DNA from: Lederbergia panacisoli
GTDB taxonomy: Bacteria > Bacillota > Bacilli > Bacillales > Bacillaceae_C
Length of the DNA: 64,000 nt
NCBI RefSeq assembly: GCF_024626525.1
Contig: NZ_JANJGU010000004.1
Coordinates: 248,001 to 312,000, forward strand
Direction: 5' to 3'
The translations under genes and the position numbers were made by a program. Positions 1 to 8,205 of the stretch are shown here, in pieces. Below the pieces are notes generated by a model. The model made no database searches. It was not told the DNA's origin and saw only the letters and a list, made by a program, of their open reading frames with translations. The stretch's first letter is position 1; each line of letters starts with the position of its first letter.

Positions 1-10
1 ATATTTGTAC

Positions 11-40
11 ATTATACCATGTTCATATGACAATGAACAT
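11..40 (-). promoter_or_regulatory. Promoter/operator for a gene beyond the left edge
   Basis: Reading leftward there is a TATAAT -10 box (plus 11-16). Just upstream of it lies a palindrome with arms ATGTTCAT (19-26) and ATGAACAT (33-40). No clear -35 box is visible at 17 bp spacing, so the promoter may depend on an activator or the palindrome may be a repressor site. The regulated gene lies outside the window, so the assignment is inference. Confidence 0.4.
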
Positions 41-61
41 ATGAATATTCACAATATTTGG

Positions 62-75
62 TGAAAGCGTTATCA
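62..75. promoter_or_regulatory. Perfect cre (CcpA) consensus match
   Basis: The 14-mer TGAAAGCGTTATCA fits the catabolite-responsive element consensus TGWAANCGNTNWCA at every position. It sits just upstream of the leftward promoter at 11-40 and beyond the stop of the SIMPL gene. It therefore probably places the gene to the left of the window under CcpA control. Confidence 0.6.
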
Positions 76-105
76 ATTTTATCTAATTTTTGTATATGAA
101 AAATG

Positions 106-774
106 TTATTGATATTCAAAGGTAGCAGTTATCGTACTCTTGATATCCAATATCCCGGGCTGGATAGGGGTTGTGGCAGCACTTTTTACAAAAGCAGCAG
201 CCTCCAGAGGTATAGGCCCACCGGGTAGTTTTTCGTTTTCTGTTACTAAAATAGGTGTTTTAACTAAACGCACCTTAAGTGTGCTTGCAATCGTCTCTGC
301 TTTTTCATAAGCATTAATCACTGCCATAGACAATGCTTCTTTATAGTATTGGTTATAGTTGGATACTTCAAACTTAACCCCTGAAATCGTATTTGCCCCA
401 TGTTTTACCGCAGTGTCCACTACTAAACCAGTACTCTCTATATGATGAATACTAATTTGCAGCAAATGATCAACTTTATACCCTCTGAATTCTTGCTTAC
501 CGTTGGCAAAATCATATTGCGGATAAATGGAGTAATCCGTCGTTTGTATTTGCTTATCCGTTATTCCGATTTGATTCAATGCTTTCTTAATCTCCGTAAT
601 AATCACGGCATTTTCTTCCTGAGCAACTTGTAAGGCTTTATCTTCGGTTGAAGCACCTAATGTTACTTTAGCATGGTCAGGTTGAACAGATACTTTCCCT
701 TCTCCAATCACTTGTATAATATCTTTCTTGCTTTCATGGCTTCTATCAGAAACTTGATAAGTTTGATAATGCAA
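106..774 (-). CDS. SIMPL (DUF541) domain protein
   Basis: The protein of about 222 residues belongs to the SIMPL/DUF541 family, recognised by the N-terminal core GEGKVSVQPDHAKVTLG, the Tyr-rich middle (YSIYPQYDF) and the C-terminal TITATFEYQ strand. Family members form ring-shaped oligomers; no enzyme activity is established for them and none is visible here. There is no signal peptide. The open frame extends to a TTG at 792 that has no ribosome binding site. I prefer the TTG at 774, preceded by GGGAG, which gives an N-terminus beginning MHYQTYQ. The gene stands alone, transcribed away from the catabolic operon. Confidence 0.8.
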   Translation of the reverse strand: MHYQTYQVSDRSHESKKDIIQVIGEGKVSVQPDHAKVTLGASTEDKALQVAQEENAVIITEIKKALNQIGITDKQIQTTDYSIYPQYDFANGKQEFRGYKVDHLLQISIHHIESTGLVVDTAVKHGANTISGVKFEVSNYNQYYKEALSMAVINAYEKAETIASTLKVRLVKTPILVTENEKLPGGPIPLEAAAFVKSAATTPIQPGILDIKSTITATFEYQ

Positions 775-986
775 ATTTCTCCCTACTTTCAAATGTTTTA
801 TTAATATGTACGGATTTTTTAACAGAAAGATACAGAGAATGTGAAAAAAATTTATTTGAATAAGGGTTAAAAGAGGTATCTACTAATTAAAGGTCTAATG
901 AACTATGTGATTTGACACTGTTTCAATGGGATGCTAGCATGTTAACAATTAAATACAACTAAACCTATCGGAATTATATTTATATG

Positions 987-1015
987 TTGACTGTTTGCGT
1001 AATATTGTGTAGAAT
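987..1015 (+). promoter_or_regulatory. Sigma-A promoter of the ergothioneine-type catabolic operon
   Basis: TTGACT (987-992) and TAGAAT (1010-1015) are separated by exactly 17 bp. The expected start site is near 1022, about 65 bp upstream of the urocanase-like gene. It is the only convincing promoter in the 775-1088 gap. Confidence 0.75.
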
Positions 1016-1026
1016 TCGAATAAACT

Positions 1027-1061
1027 GATAATCAATTATCATATAATAATAATTGATTATC
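1027..1061. promoter_or_regulatory. Palindromic operator downstream of the promoter
   Basis: A perfect inverted repeat has arms GATAATCAATTAT (1027-1039) and ATAATTGATTATC (1049-1061). It lies immediately downstream of the predicted transcription start, where a bound repressor would block elongation. The IclR-family regulator encoded within the same operon (7445-8191) is the obvious candidate ligand-responsive repressor; that link is inference. Confidence 0.6.
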
Positions 1062-1088
1062 TATTATTGATAAAAAGGTGGGGTGTAA

Positions 1089-2726
1089 TTGGAACGAATA
1101 TCAGCATTTCGTGGAACTCAATTAAGGTGTAAAGGTTGGAGGCAAGAGGCTTTACTTCGGATGCTTGAAAATGTGTTGGAAAACGGAGAAAACCAAAAGG
1201 ACTTGGTTGTATACGCGGCACTGGGTAAGGCAGCACGTAATTGGGAAGCTTATCATGCGATTGTGGATACCCTCCTAAATATTGAAGAAGATGAGACTTT
1301 AGTCATACAGTCGGGGAAGCCGATTGGAATATTGAAAACTCATGCTTTTGCACCACTTGTCATTATGGCTAACTGTAATATCGTCGGCAAATGGGCGACT
1401 AGTGATCATTTTTATGATTTACAGGAAAAAGGCCTAATAATGTGGGGGGGCTTGACCGCAGCTGCCTGGCAATATATCGGTTCTCAAGGTGTCATTCAAG
1501 GAACCTATGAAATTTTTGCTGCTATTGCAAAAAAACATTTTGATGATAGTTTAATAGGGAAATTTATATTAACAGCAGGTTTAGGAGGAATGGGAGGAGC
1601 ACAACCTTTAGCGGGTGTGATGGTCGGTGCTGCTATTCTTGTTGTAGAGATTGATGAGGCTCGTGTTGATAAAAGGATTGCCGATGGTTATTTACAACGG
1701 AAAACGGAAGATATAGATGAGGCTTTACGTTGGATTAAAGAAGCGACTGCCAAAGGAGAAAGTGTAAGTGTAGGATTGGTTGGGAATGCGGCTGATATAT
1801 ATCCTGAACTCGTAAAGCGGAATATCACACCAGATATCGTAACGGATCAAACGTCCGCACATGATTTATTATACGGTTATATTCCAGCAGACTATAGTCC
1901 AGAAGATGTTAAAAGAGTAAGAGAAAATAATCCTATTAAACTAAAGCAAGATGCACAATCGTCCATTGCCTTGGAAGTAGCAGCGATGCTTACTTTTAAA
2001 AAGCGCGGCGCAATTGTGTTTGATAATGGAAATAACATTCGCACACAAGCTTATCAATATGGTGTCAAAAATGCTTTTGAAATTGATATTTTTACAGAAG
2101 CATATTTAAGACCTCTTTTCAGCAGGGCGATTGGTCCATTCCGCTGGGTTGCTCTTACTGGAGAGTCCAATGATATCAAGACGATCGACAACTACATACT
2201 AGAGCACTTTAAAGAAAATAACATTGCGACAAATTGGATTTCACTGGCGAATAAATATGTACCTTTTCAAGGGTTGCCGGCACGAATTGGCTGGTTTGGA
2301 CATGGAGAAAGAACTCGACTTGCTTTAGCTGTAAATGAAATGGTGAGAACTGGTATTTTAAGTGGTCCCATTGCGTTTTCAAGAGACCATCTAGATGCTG
2401 GGGCGATGACACATCCAAACATTATGACTGAACGTATGAAAGATGGCAGCGACACGATTTCCGATTGGCCGCTTCTAAATGCGATGTTGAGTTGTTCATC
2501 GATGGCAGATTTAACAGCCATTCACTCAGGGGGTGGTGGTTATTCAGGGTATATGACAAGTGCAGGAATTACACTTGTTGCAGATGGTACACCTGAAGCG
2601 GATATACGATTAAAGCATGCTTTAGACAATGATACGAGCCTGGGTGTATTAAGATATGCAGATGCGGGCTATGAAGAATCATTGGATGAAATTGAGAAAA
2701 AGGGAATTCGACATATCCAATTATAG
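1089..2726 (+). CDS. Divergent urocanase; probable (S-methyl) thiourocanate hydratase
   Basis: The 545-residue protein is full-length for the urocanase family. It keeps the NAD+-binding stretch TAGLGGMGGAQ (162-172), QSGKPIG, DQTSAHD and the FSRDHLDAGA motif. Differences point to another substrate. The segment that in classical urocanase reads LPARICW with the active-site Cys reads LPARIGW here (Gly401), YGQMTAGSW-type residues are replaced by WGGLTAAAW, and HHGGG by HSGGG. Urocanase adds water to urocanate using NAD+ as electrophile; the thiourocanate and S-methyl thiourocanate hydratases are relatives. Genomic partners (DUF917, MIO-less lyase, hydantoinase, carbamoylase) favour that role. 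The TTG start at 1089 follows AAGGTGGGG. Confidence 0.8.
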   Translation: MERISAFRGTQLRCKGWRQEALLRMLENVLENGENQKDLVVYAALGKAARNWEAYHAIVDTLLNIEEDETLVIQSGKPIGILKTHAFAPLVIMANCNIVGKWATSDHFYDLQEKGLIMWGGLTAAAWQYIGSQGVIQGTYEIFAAIAKKHFDDSLIGKFILTAGLGGMGGAQPLAGVMVGAAILVVEIDEARVDKRIADGYLQRKTEDIDEALRWIKEATAKGESVSVGLVGNAADIYPELVKRNITPDIVTDQTSAHDLLYGYIPADYSPEDVKRVRENNPIKLKQDAQSSIALEVAAMLTFKKRGAIVFDNGNNIRTQAYQYGVKNAFEIDIFTEAYLRPLFSRAIGPFRWVALTGESNDIKTIDNYILEHFKENNIATNWISLANKYVPFQGLPARIGWFGHGERTRLALAVNEMVRTGILSGPIAFSRDHLDAGAMTHPNIMTERMKDGSDTISDWPLLNAMLSCSSMADLTAIHSGGGGYSGYMTSAGITLVADGTPEADIRLKHALDNDTSLGVLRYADAGYEESLDEIEKKGIRHIQL

Positions 2727-2757
2727 TTTTGAAATAGGAAATGAGAGGAGAATTCAT

Positions 2758-3849
2758 ATGCGCATTCTTACAATGGAAGATGTTAAAGCAGCTGTTGCCG
2801 GCGGTTCTGTATATGCTTCTGGTGGAGGTGGCTGGGTTGACCATGGTTTGGAAATTGGCGGAGCTGCCGTAACGATGGGGCAGCCAAAGCTAGTTTCGGT
2901 TGATGAACTCCCCGATGATGCCATCATCATTACATGTACTGCTATTGGTGCACCTGCAGGGAAAACGGATTGGCAAATGTTAGGTGTAGATTATATTAAA
3001 GCAGTTAAATTACTCATGGAAAATTATGAGGGCAAGGTCGTAGGTGTGATGACACCTCAAAATGGAATGTCAAGTTCCATCAACGGCTGGTTGCCTGCTG
3101 CCATGCTCGATCTAGTTGTTGTCGATGCAACAGGGGATATTCGTGCGCATCCAACTGGGAAGATGGGGCAAATGGGAGTTGCGGCTGATCCAAATTTTGA
3201 AACAATCCAAGTTGTTGTGGGTGGGAAAAAGGAGACGGGTTCCTATATTGAGCTTGTTGTAAAAGGATCTCCAGCAAAAACTTCTAATATATTACGTACT
3301 GCTTCAGATATGTCAGGAGGATTTATTGCTTCGGCGAGACTTCCGCTTCCTGCGAGCTATATTAAAAAACATGCAGCTATAGGTGGTATATCCATTGCCA
3401 TTGATCTTGGCAAGGCTATTTTGGATGCTGAGCCACAAGGAGCAGAGGCAGTCATCCAAACCATTTGTAAGCATACGAAAGGTGAGATTTTGGGTAGAGG
3501 GAAAGTAACCTCAACTACTGTAGAATATTCCGGTGCTTTTGATATTGGGCAAGTAGTTGTTGACGCGGGAGACAAGTCTTTAACGATGCATGTAATGAAT
3601 GAATTTATGGCGGTGGACGATTCACTTGGAAATCGTTTAACAACTTATCCAGATGTCATTACAGCTATATCAACTGAAACTGGAAAACCATTGAGCGCTG
3701 GAGCCCTTGAACCAGGTATGGAAATAGCTGTGTTCCGAATCCACAAAAGCCATATTCCGATTAGTTCAAGCGTCCGGGATGCATCTGTGTATCCCGATGT
3801 GGAATCCGCATTAGGTATTCAAATTGCAGATTATGCATTAGGTGAATAA
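2758..3849 (+). CDS. DUF917 family; probable (S-methyl) thiohydantoin desulfurase
   Basis: This 363-residue protein belongs to DUF917, now described as the S-methyl thiohydantoin desulfurase family. Signature features are the Gly-rich N-terminus (AGGSVYASGGGGW) and the blocks ITCTAIGAPAG and GKMGQMGVAADPN. In the proposed pathway it would hydrolyse the C-S bond of a (methylthio- or thio-)hydantoin propionate made by the preceding hydratase, releasing a thiol and leaving hydantoin propionate. The frame is open further upstream to 2656, but the ATG at 2758 has a clean GAGGAGAA and avoids a long overlap with the urocanase-like gene. It is the second gene of the operon. Whether the sulfur is methylated cannot be told from sequence. 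Confidence 0.75.
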   Translation: MRILTMEDVKAAVAGGSVYASGGGGWVDHGLEIGGAAVTMGQPKLVSVDELPDDAIIITCTAIGAPAGKTDWQMLGVDYIKAVKLLMENYEGKVVGVMTPQNGMSSSINGWLPAAMLDLVVVDATGDIRAHPTGKMGQMGVAADPNFETIQVVVGGKKETGSYIELVVKGSPAKTSNILRTASDMSGGFIASARLPLPASYIKKHAAIGGISIAIDLGKAILDAEPQGAEAVIQTICKHTKGEILGRGKVTSTTVEYSGAFDIGQVVVDAGDKSLTMHVMNEFMAVDDSLGNRLTTYPDVITAISTETGKPLSAGALEPGMEIAVFRIHKSHIPISSSVRDASVYPDVESALGIQIADYALGE

Positions 3850-3882
3850 GTTTAATAGAAATAAACAGGAAGGAGGCATCGG

Positions 3883-4530
3883 ATGGAGCTGTTAATAAAA
3901 GCATATGATTATTTAATCGAAAACCATGTACGTTTTTTGGAAGAACTTCAAGTTCATATCACGTTAAGTTTGTCCGCCTTATTACTTGGTTTAATCATAT
4001 GTATTCCACTAGGCATATGGTGTGCCAAAAACCAAAAAGTTGCCGCAACCATCATGAATACTGTCAATTCGATACGAGTCATCCCAAGTTTGGCAATCCT
4101 AGTGATCATGTTGCCGTTAATCGGCACTGGTTTTTGGCCGGCTTTAGTAGCTTTAACTGTACTCGCATGCCCTCCGATCCTCATTAATACATTTTTAGGA
4201 TTTCGGGGGATAGATCCCGCCATACTTGAATCCGCTCATGGGATGGGAATGGGTCAGAAAGCGGTTCTTAGAAAAATTGAGTTTCCGCTCGCGATGCCAC
4301 TTATGATTACTGGTGCAAAAACGGCTAGTGTCGAAGTTCTCGCCAGTGCGTCGCTTGCAGCTTTTATTGGGGGAGGCGGACTTGGAACCTTTATCATTAA
4401 CGGATTAAGTATGTATAAATTCCAAGTTTTACTAGTTGGGGCGATTCCAATTGCACTCTTAACGATTTTCTCTGAAGTCATATTTTCATTTATTGAAAGA
4501 TTTACTACAAGATATCAAAGAGATTCATAG
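3883..4530 (+). CDS. ABC permease, OpuC/EgtU-like
   Basis: This 215-residue integral membrane protein has about five to six hydrophobic segments and the BPD_transp_1 coupling loop with ESAHGMGMGQKAVLRKIEFPLAMP. It has the size and pattern of OpuBB/OpuCB and YehY permeases for glycine betaine, choline and related quaternary amines. The ergothioneine importer EgtU is of the same class. It would form the membrane channel with the permease at 6769-7410. The start at 3883 follows AGGAGGC. Its place between DUF917 and a betaine-type binding protein argues for import of a histidine betaine. Confidence 0.85.
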   Translation: MELLIKAYDYLIENHVRFLEELQVHITLSLSALLLGLIICIPLGIWCAKNQKVAATIMNTVNSIRVIPSLAILVIMLPLIGTGFWPALVALTVLACPPILINTFLGFRGIDPAILESAHGMGMGQKAVLRKIEFPLAMPLMITGAKTASVEVLASASLAAFIGGGGLGTFIINGLSMYKFQVLLVGAIPIALLTIFSEVIFSFIERFTTRYQRDS

Positions 4531-4560
4531 ATTCATTATTTAATTTAGGGAGGAATTGAA

Positions 4561-5448
4561 TTGAAAAGAAAATCATTTTTTATTTTAGCAATCGCACTTG
4601 TTTTTTCTTTACTTTTAAGTGCATGCAGTGGATCCTCAAAAATAAAAGTAGGTTCCAAAAACTTTACTGAGTCGCTGATTTTAGGGGAAATGTATGCATT
4701 GGCTTTAGAGGATGCTGGCTTTAAAGTAGAACGAAAACTAAATTTAGGTGGAACGCTTGTAGCACATGAAGCCCTTAAAAAAGGTGATATTGATGTATAC
4801 CCTGAATATACAGGAACCGGGCTATTAAACATTATGGAAGAAGAGCCAATCTCCGATCCACAACAAGTATATGATATGGTCTCAGATTTTTATAAAGAGA
4901 AATTTGACTTAGTATGGTTGACAGCATCAAATGCGAACAACACTCAGGCGATCGCCGTTTCCAAAAAAGCTTCTGATGAATATGGCATTACAACACTTTC
5001 GGACTTGCAAAAGCATGCAGAAAACATAGATTTTGCAGCAGTTCCAGAGTTCGAGGAACGTGAAGACGGTTTGCTCGGCATGAATAGAGTGTATGGTGAT
5101 TTTAATTTCAAAAGCATGAAGCTTTTCGACTACGGTGTGAAATATCGTGCTGTATTAAATGATGAAGTGCAAGGTACAGTAGCTTTCGGAACAGATGGTG
5201 ATTTAACGAATCCTGACCTTGTCCTTTTAGAGGATGATAAGCATTTATGGCCGCCATATTTCGTAGCTCCTGTCATCCGTCAAGAAACATTGGATAAAGA
5301 TGCGAAGATCAGGCAGAAGCTGGATGAAATATCTGCAAAGCTAGATAATGAAACGATGCAAAAATTAAATGCCGAAGTAGACTTGAATCAGCGTGAATAT
5401 GCGGATGTCGCGAAAGAGTTTTTGAAAAACGAAGGAATTATTAAGTAA
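4561..5448 (+). CDS. Quaternary-amine-type substrate-binding lipoprotein
   Basis: The 295-residue protein starts with a lipoprotein signal (hydrophobic stretch then LLSACSG, lipid-modified Cys near residue 22). It continues with the OpuAC/YehZ-type fold: VGSKNFTESLILGEMYALALE, GGTLVAHEALKKGDIDVYPEYTG split by the family's usual spacing, and a C-terminal helical tail. It should sit on the outer membrane face and deliver ligand to the adjacent permeases. Ligand identity is inferred from the neighbours (ergothioneine-like betaine). The start is a TTG at 4561, preceded by GGGAGGAA. A strong terminator-like hairpin follows the gene. Confidence 0.85.
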   Translation: MKRKSFFILAIALVFSLLLSACSGSSKIKVGSKNFTESLILGEMYALALEDAGFKVERKLNLGGTLVAHEALKKGDIDVYPEYTGTGLLNIMEEEPISDPQQVYDMVSDFYKEKFDLVWLTASNANNTQAIAVSKKASDEYGITTLSDLQKHAENIDFAAVPEFEEREDGLLGMNRVYGDFNFKSMKLFDYGVKYRAVLNDEVQGTVAFGTDGDLTNPDLVLLEDDKHLWPPYFVAPVIRQETLDKDAKIRQKLDEISAKLDNETMQKLNAEVDLNQREYADVAKEFLKNEGIIK

Positions 5449-5457
5449 TAACTACTA

Positions 5458-5495
5458 TACTTTTCTCGATGTGATATCGGGAAAAGTACATTTTT
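5458..5495 (+). terminator. Internal terminator after the binding-protein gene
   Basis: A 13-bp stem pairs 5458-5470 with 5476-5488 around a 5-base loop, with one G-U pair, and is followed by CATTTTTAAAAA. It lies inside the transporter operon and should lower expression of the downstream ATPase relative to the binding protein. Confidence 0.75.
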
Positions 5496-5519
5496 AAAAA
5501 GTAAAGTAAAAAGTATAAT

Positions 5520-5750
5520 TTTTGAAAGTGTATAGCGCAAGCAGCCTATCGACTAGCAAACTTCCTGTCCTTTTCTTTTGCGTAAGTCAACATCAATTCG
5601 CCTTGCAGGCTCATTGTGTTTCCTTTATCTCAAGTCTTAGGCCAAAGGAGGAACGTCGACTAAAATCGCCACGTCCTAGGCTAAAGTCGACGGACTCGCA
5701 TCCTGCGGGCCTGTACGTCGATGAGCAAGGCGCTTACGCTTTTCTAATGA
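5520..5750. repeat. GC-richer interspersed repeat-like element splitting the operon
   Basis: Between the binding-protein and ATPase genes lies about 230 bp that is visibly GC-richer than its surroundings. It begins with AGCGCAAGC and ends with the inverted-like GCAAGGCGCTTACGCT. Two copies of GTCGAC flank a small internal hairpin near 5655-5692. A stop-free frame of 80 codons crosses it but has no ribosome binding site and no protein-like composition. I take it for a non-coding interspersed repeat of the kind scattered through Bacillaceae genomes; copy number cannot be seen from one window. Confidence 0.5.
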
Positions 5751-5765
5751 ATGGAGGTGAGTGAT

Positions 5766-6731
5766 TTGACTAAAAATGCCATTGTTTTCGAAGAAGTGTC
5801 AAAACAGTTTCCTAAAGCGCCAAAGCCGTCCGTGTATCCTACGAACCTTACGATTGAAGAAGGCAGCTTTGTCACTATTTTAGGTGCTTCTGGATGCGGA
5901 AAGACAACATTACTGAAAATGGTCAATCGTATTTATGATATGACTTCAGGTAAAATTTTGGTTCATGGTCAAGATATAACAAAAATGCCGGTTACAGAAT
6001 TAAGACGAAATATTGGATATGTCATACAACAAATTGGTTTATTCCCTCATATGACGATAGCAGAAAATATTGCAACCGTACCAAAGGAATTAAGGTGGGA
6101 TTCGAAGAAAATTGAAGAACGAATTGATTTTCTGCTAGAGTTGATTCAGCTCCCTCCCAAAGAGTACCGAAATCGTTACCCCAGGCAGCTTTCTGGAGGA
6201 CAGCAGCAGAGGATTGGGCTTGCAAGAGCTTTGGCAGGAAACCCATCCATCATGTTAATGGACGAACCATTCGGTGCCATTGATGCAATTACCCGGAGCA
6301 CATTGCAGGATGAGATGATCCGAATTCAACGGCAGCTTAATAAAACGATATTGTTTGTTACACATGATATTGATGAGGCATTAAAACTAGGCGATAAAAT
6401 TGTCATCATGAATGAAGGTGTCATTCAACAATTTGATACTCCTTTAAATATTATTACGAAGCCAGCCAATTCTTTTGTCAGTCAGCTCGTCCACTCGGAT
6501 GATATTGTGCAGCATCTCAGTCTCATGAGAGCTGATCATGTGATGGCACCACTTACTGACGGAGCAGAAATGGATGTAGTAAAGGTTAGGCGTTCCGAAA
6601 ATCTAAAGAATGTTTTAACCCATATTTTACAAGGTCATGGCGACTCGGTTATTGTAACAGAAGAAGATGATACTCCGGTAGGAAGAATTACTTTAGCTGG
6701 ATTAAAAAGTTATATCGCTGGGATTGGATGA
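5766..6731 (+). CDS. ABC transporter ATPase with CBS tail, OpuBA/OpuCA-like
   Basis: A 321-residue ATPase carries Walker A GASGCGKTT (about residue 40), a signature LSGGQQQRIGLARAL, Walker B IMLMDEPFGAID and the switch His in VTHDIDEA. The C-terminal 60-70 residues resemble a single degenerate CBS half, as in osmoprotectant importers. The preferred start is TTG 5766, because GGAGGTGA occupies 5753-5760; the in-frame ATG at 5751 overlaps that site. It energises the importer formed with the two permeases. Confidence 0.85.
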   Translation: MTKNAIVFEEVSKQFPKAPKPSVYPTNLTIEEGSFVTILGASGCGKTTLLKMVNRIYDMTSGKILVHGQDITKMPVTELRRNIGYVIQQIGLFPHMTIAENIATVPKELRWDSKKIEERIDFLLELIQLPPKEYRNRYPRQLSGGQQQRIGLARALAGNPSIMLMDEPFGAIDAITRSTLQDEMIRIQRQLNKTILFVTHDIDEALKLGDKIVIMNEGVIQQFDTPLNIITKPANSFVSQLVHSDDIVQHLSLMRADHVMAPLTDGAEMDVVKVRRSENLKNVLTHILQGHGDSVIVTEEDDTPVGRITLAGLKSYIAGIG

Positions 6732-6768
6732 TCTATTCTGCTTCTTAACGCGGAGGGGATACTGAGAA

Positions 6769-7410
6769 ATGTTTGCATTTTTATTTAATTATTACGATCG
6801 GATTTTATTATTATTTTTTCAACATCTTATGCTTACGGTTGTCTCTTTAAGCTTGGCAATATTGATTGCATTGCCAGTTGGTCTCTTCTTATCAAGGTTT
6901 AAAAAGATTTCGGTTCCAGTTTTATCGGTTCTTGGTATTCTATACTCCATACCTAGCTTGGCTATGTTTGCTTTCCTCATACCATTTGTCGGCTTAGGTG
7001 TAAAGCCTGCAATCATCGCATTAATCGCATATAGCCAGCTTATTCTTGTTCGTAACGTAATGGTCGGTTTCCAATCGATCGATCCTTCCATTATTGAGGC
7101 GGGGAAAGGAATGGGATTAGGGTCTTTTCGGTTATTTTGGAAAATTGAATTTCCGTTAGCGTTACCCGTCATTTTAGGCGGCGTCCGGATTGCCGCCATT
7201 TCCATCATAGGTATTGCAACGATTGCAGCTTGGATAAATGCAGGTGGATTAGGCGTTATATTGTTCGAAGGACTTTATCAAAATCATACCCCTAAAATGA
7301 TTTGGGGCACTATTTTTGTATCCTTGCTTGCCATCGTTTCTAATCAGATATTATTAAGTTTGGAAAAGAGGTCAGCATTGAAAGTTAGAGGTGAACTCGC
7401 AGCTAAATAA
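6769..7410 (+). CDS. Second ABC permease, OpuC/EgtU-like
   Basis: The 213-residue membrane protein is homologous in layout to the permease at 3883. It has the coupling loop EAGKGMGLGSFRLFWKIEFPLALP and a Gly-rich INAGGLGVILFEGL segment. Two non-identical permeases plus one ATPase is the standard OpuC-type arrangement. The start at 6769 follows GGAGGGG at longer than usual spacing. The end of this gene is close to the IclR regulator's ribosome binding site, so the two are probably cotranscribed. Confidence 0.85.
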   Translation: MFAFLFNYYDRILLLFFQHLMLTVVSLSLAILIALPVGLFLSRFKKISVPVLSVLGILYSIPSLAMFAFLIPFVGLGVKPAIIALIAYSQLILVRNVMVGFQSIDPSIIEAGKGMGLGSFRLFWKIEFPLALPVILGGVRIAAISIIGIATIAAWINAGGLGVILFEGLYQNHTPKMIWGTIFVSLLAIVSNQILLSLEKRSALKVRGELAAK

Positions 7411-7444
7411 TCTGATTATATTACGCCAAGTGAGGGAGATCATA

Positions 7445-8191
7445 GTGACCGTTAACAAAAATCAGACAATCGAAAGAGCGTTGGACATTATTTTTTCATT
7501 ATCTGAGGCAGGATGTAATTTGACTGTCGGTGAGATTGCAGCAAAAGTCGCAATTCCTGAAAGTACAGCCTATCGACTAATCAAAACACTAGAACAATAC
7601 GGATTGGTCGAAAGAAAATCGGTTGGACAAATTAGACTCGGTGTCCGGATTTTGGAGTTGGCTAGAAGCTTACAACAGCAATTGAATCACGAATTAATAA
7701 GCATATCCCGACCGATTATGGAAGAATTAACTGAAAAGGTTAATGAGACATCCATTCTTTGTGTAAGATCAGCGTCACAAGTAATATGTGTGCAAAGTAT
7801 TGAAACACAAAGAATGCTCCGTCTGTCAGTTGAGATTGGAAAAATGATGCCGCTCGATCGTGGAGCGTCTGGAAAAGCTATTTTAGCATTTGAGCAAAAA
7901 CAAACAATAGATCAATTAGTCAAGGCAATTTCAGATGCTAATCTAAGGAGAAGTGTTGAAAAAGAAATCGACGTAATAAGAGAGCAAGGGTATTGCTTGA
8001 CCTTTGGTGAGGTAGATACAAATATTTTTGGATTAGCCGTTCCTATTTATGATATTAACAAACGTGTTATTGCCTCGTTGACAGTGGCTGGTCCGACTGA
8101 ACGTTGGGATCAAGAAAGCGGTAATGAATTTATTCAAACCGTCGTTTCTTCAGCCCATAAGATAACGAAAAGTCTCGCCCAAATTTCTTAG
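7445..8191 (+). CDS. IclR-family transcriptional regulator of the catabolic operon
   Basis: The 248-residue protein has an N-terminal winged helix (TIERALDIIFSLSE, then PESTAYRLIKTLEQYGLVER) and a C-terminal IclR effector domain with PLDRGASGKAILAF and FGEVDTNIFGLAVPIYD. The start chosen is GTG 7445, seven bases after GAGGGA; the frame is open to 7391 but that would overlap the permease gene without a ribosome site. Encoded mid-operon, it probably senses a pathway intermediate or substrate. It likely binds the palindrome at 1027-1061; that is inference. Confidence 0.85.
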   Translation: MTVNKNQTIERALDIIFSLSEAGCNLTVGEIAAKVAIPESTAYRLIKTLEQYGLVERKSVGQIRLGVRILELARSLQQQLNHELISISRPIMEELTEKVNETSILCVRSASQVICVQSIETQRMLRLSVEIGKMMPLDRGASGKAILAFEQKQTIDQLVKAISDANLRRSVEKEIDVIREQGYCLTFGEVDTNIFGLAVPIYDINKRVIASLTVAGPTERWDQESGNEFIQTVVSSAHKITKSLAQIS

Positions 8192-8205
8192 AGGGAGGGG
8201 AATGA

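Noticed and set aside
1089-2726. Calling the gene hutU
   Set aside because: Active-site Cys and pocket residues differ, and the operon partners point to a thio- or methylated substrate.
5522-5764. 80-codon open frame between binding-protein and ATPase genes
   Set aside because: No ribosome site, unlike-protein composition, and it coincides with a GC-richer repeat-like element.
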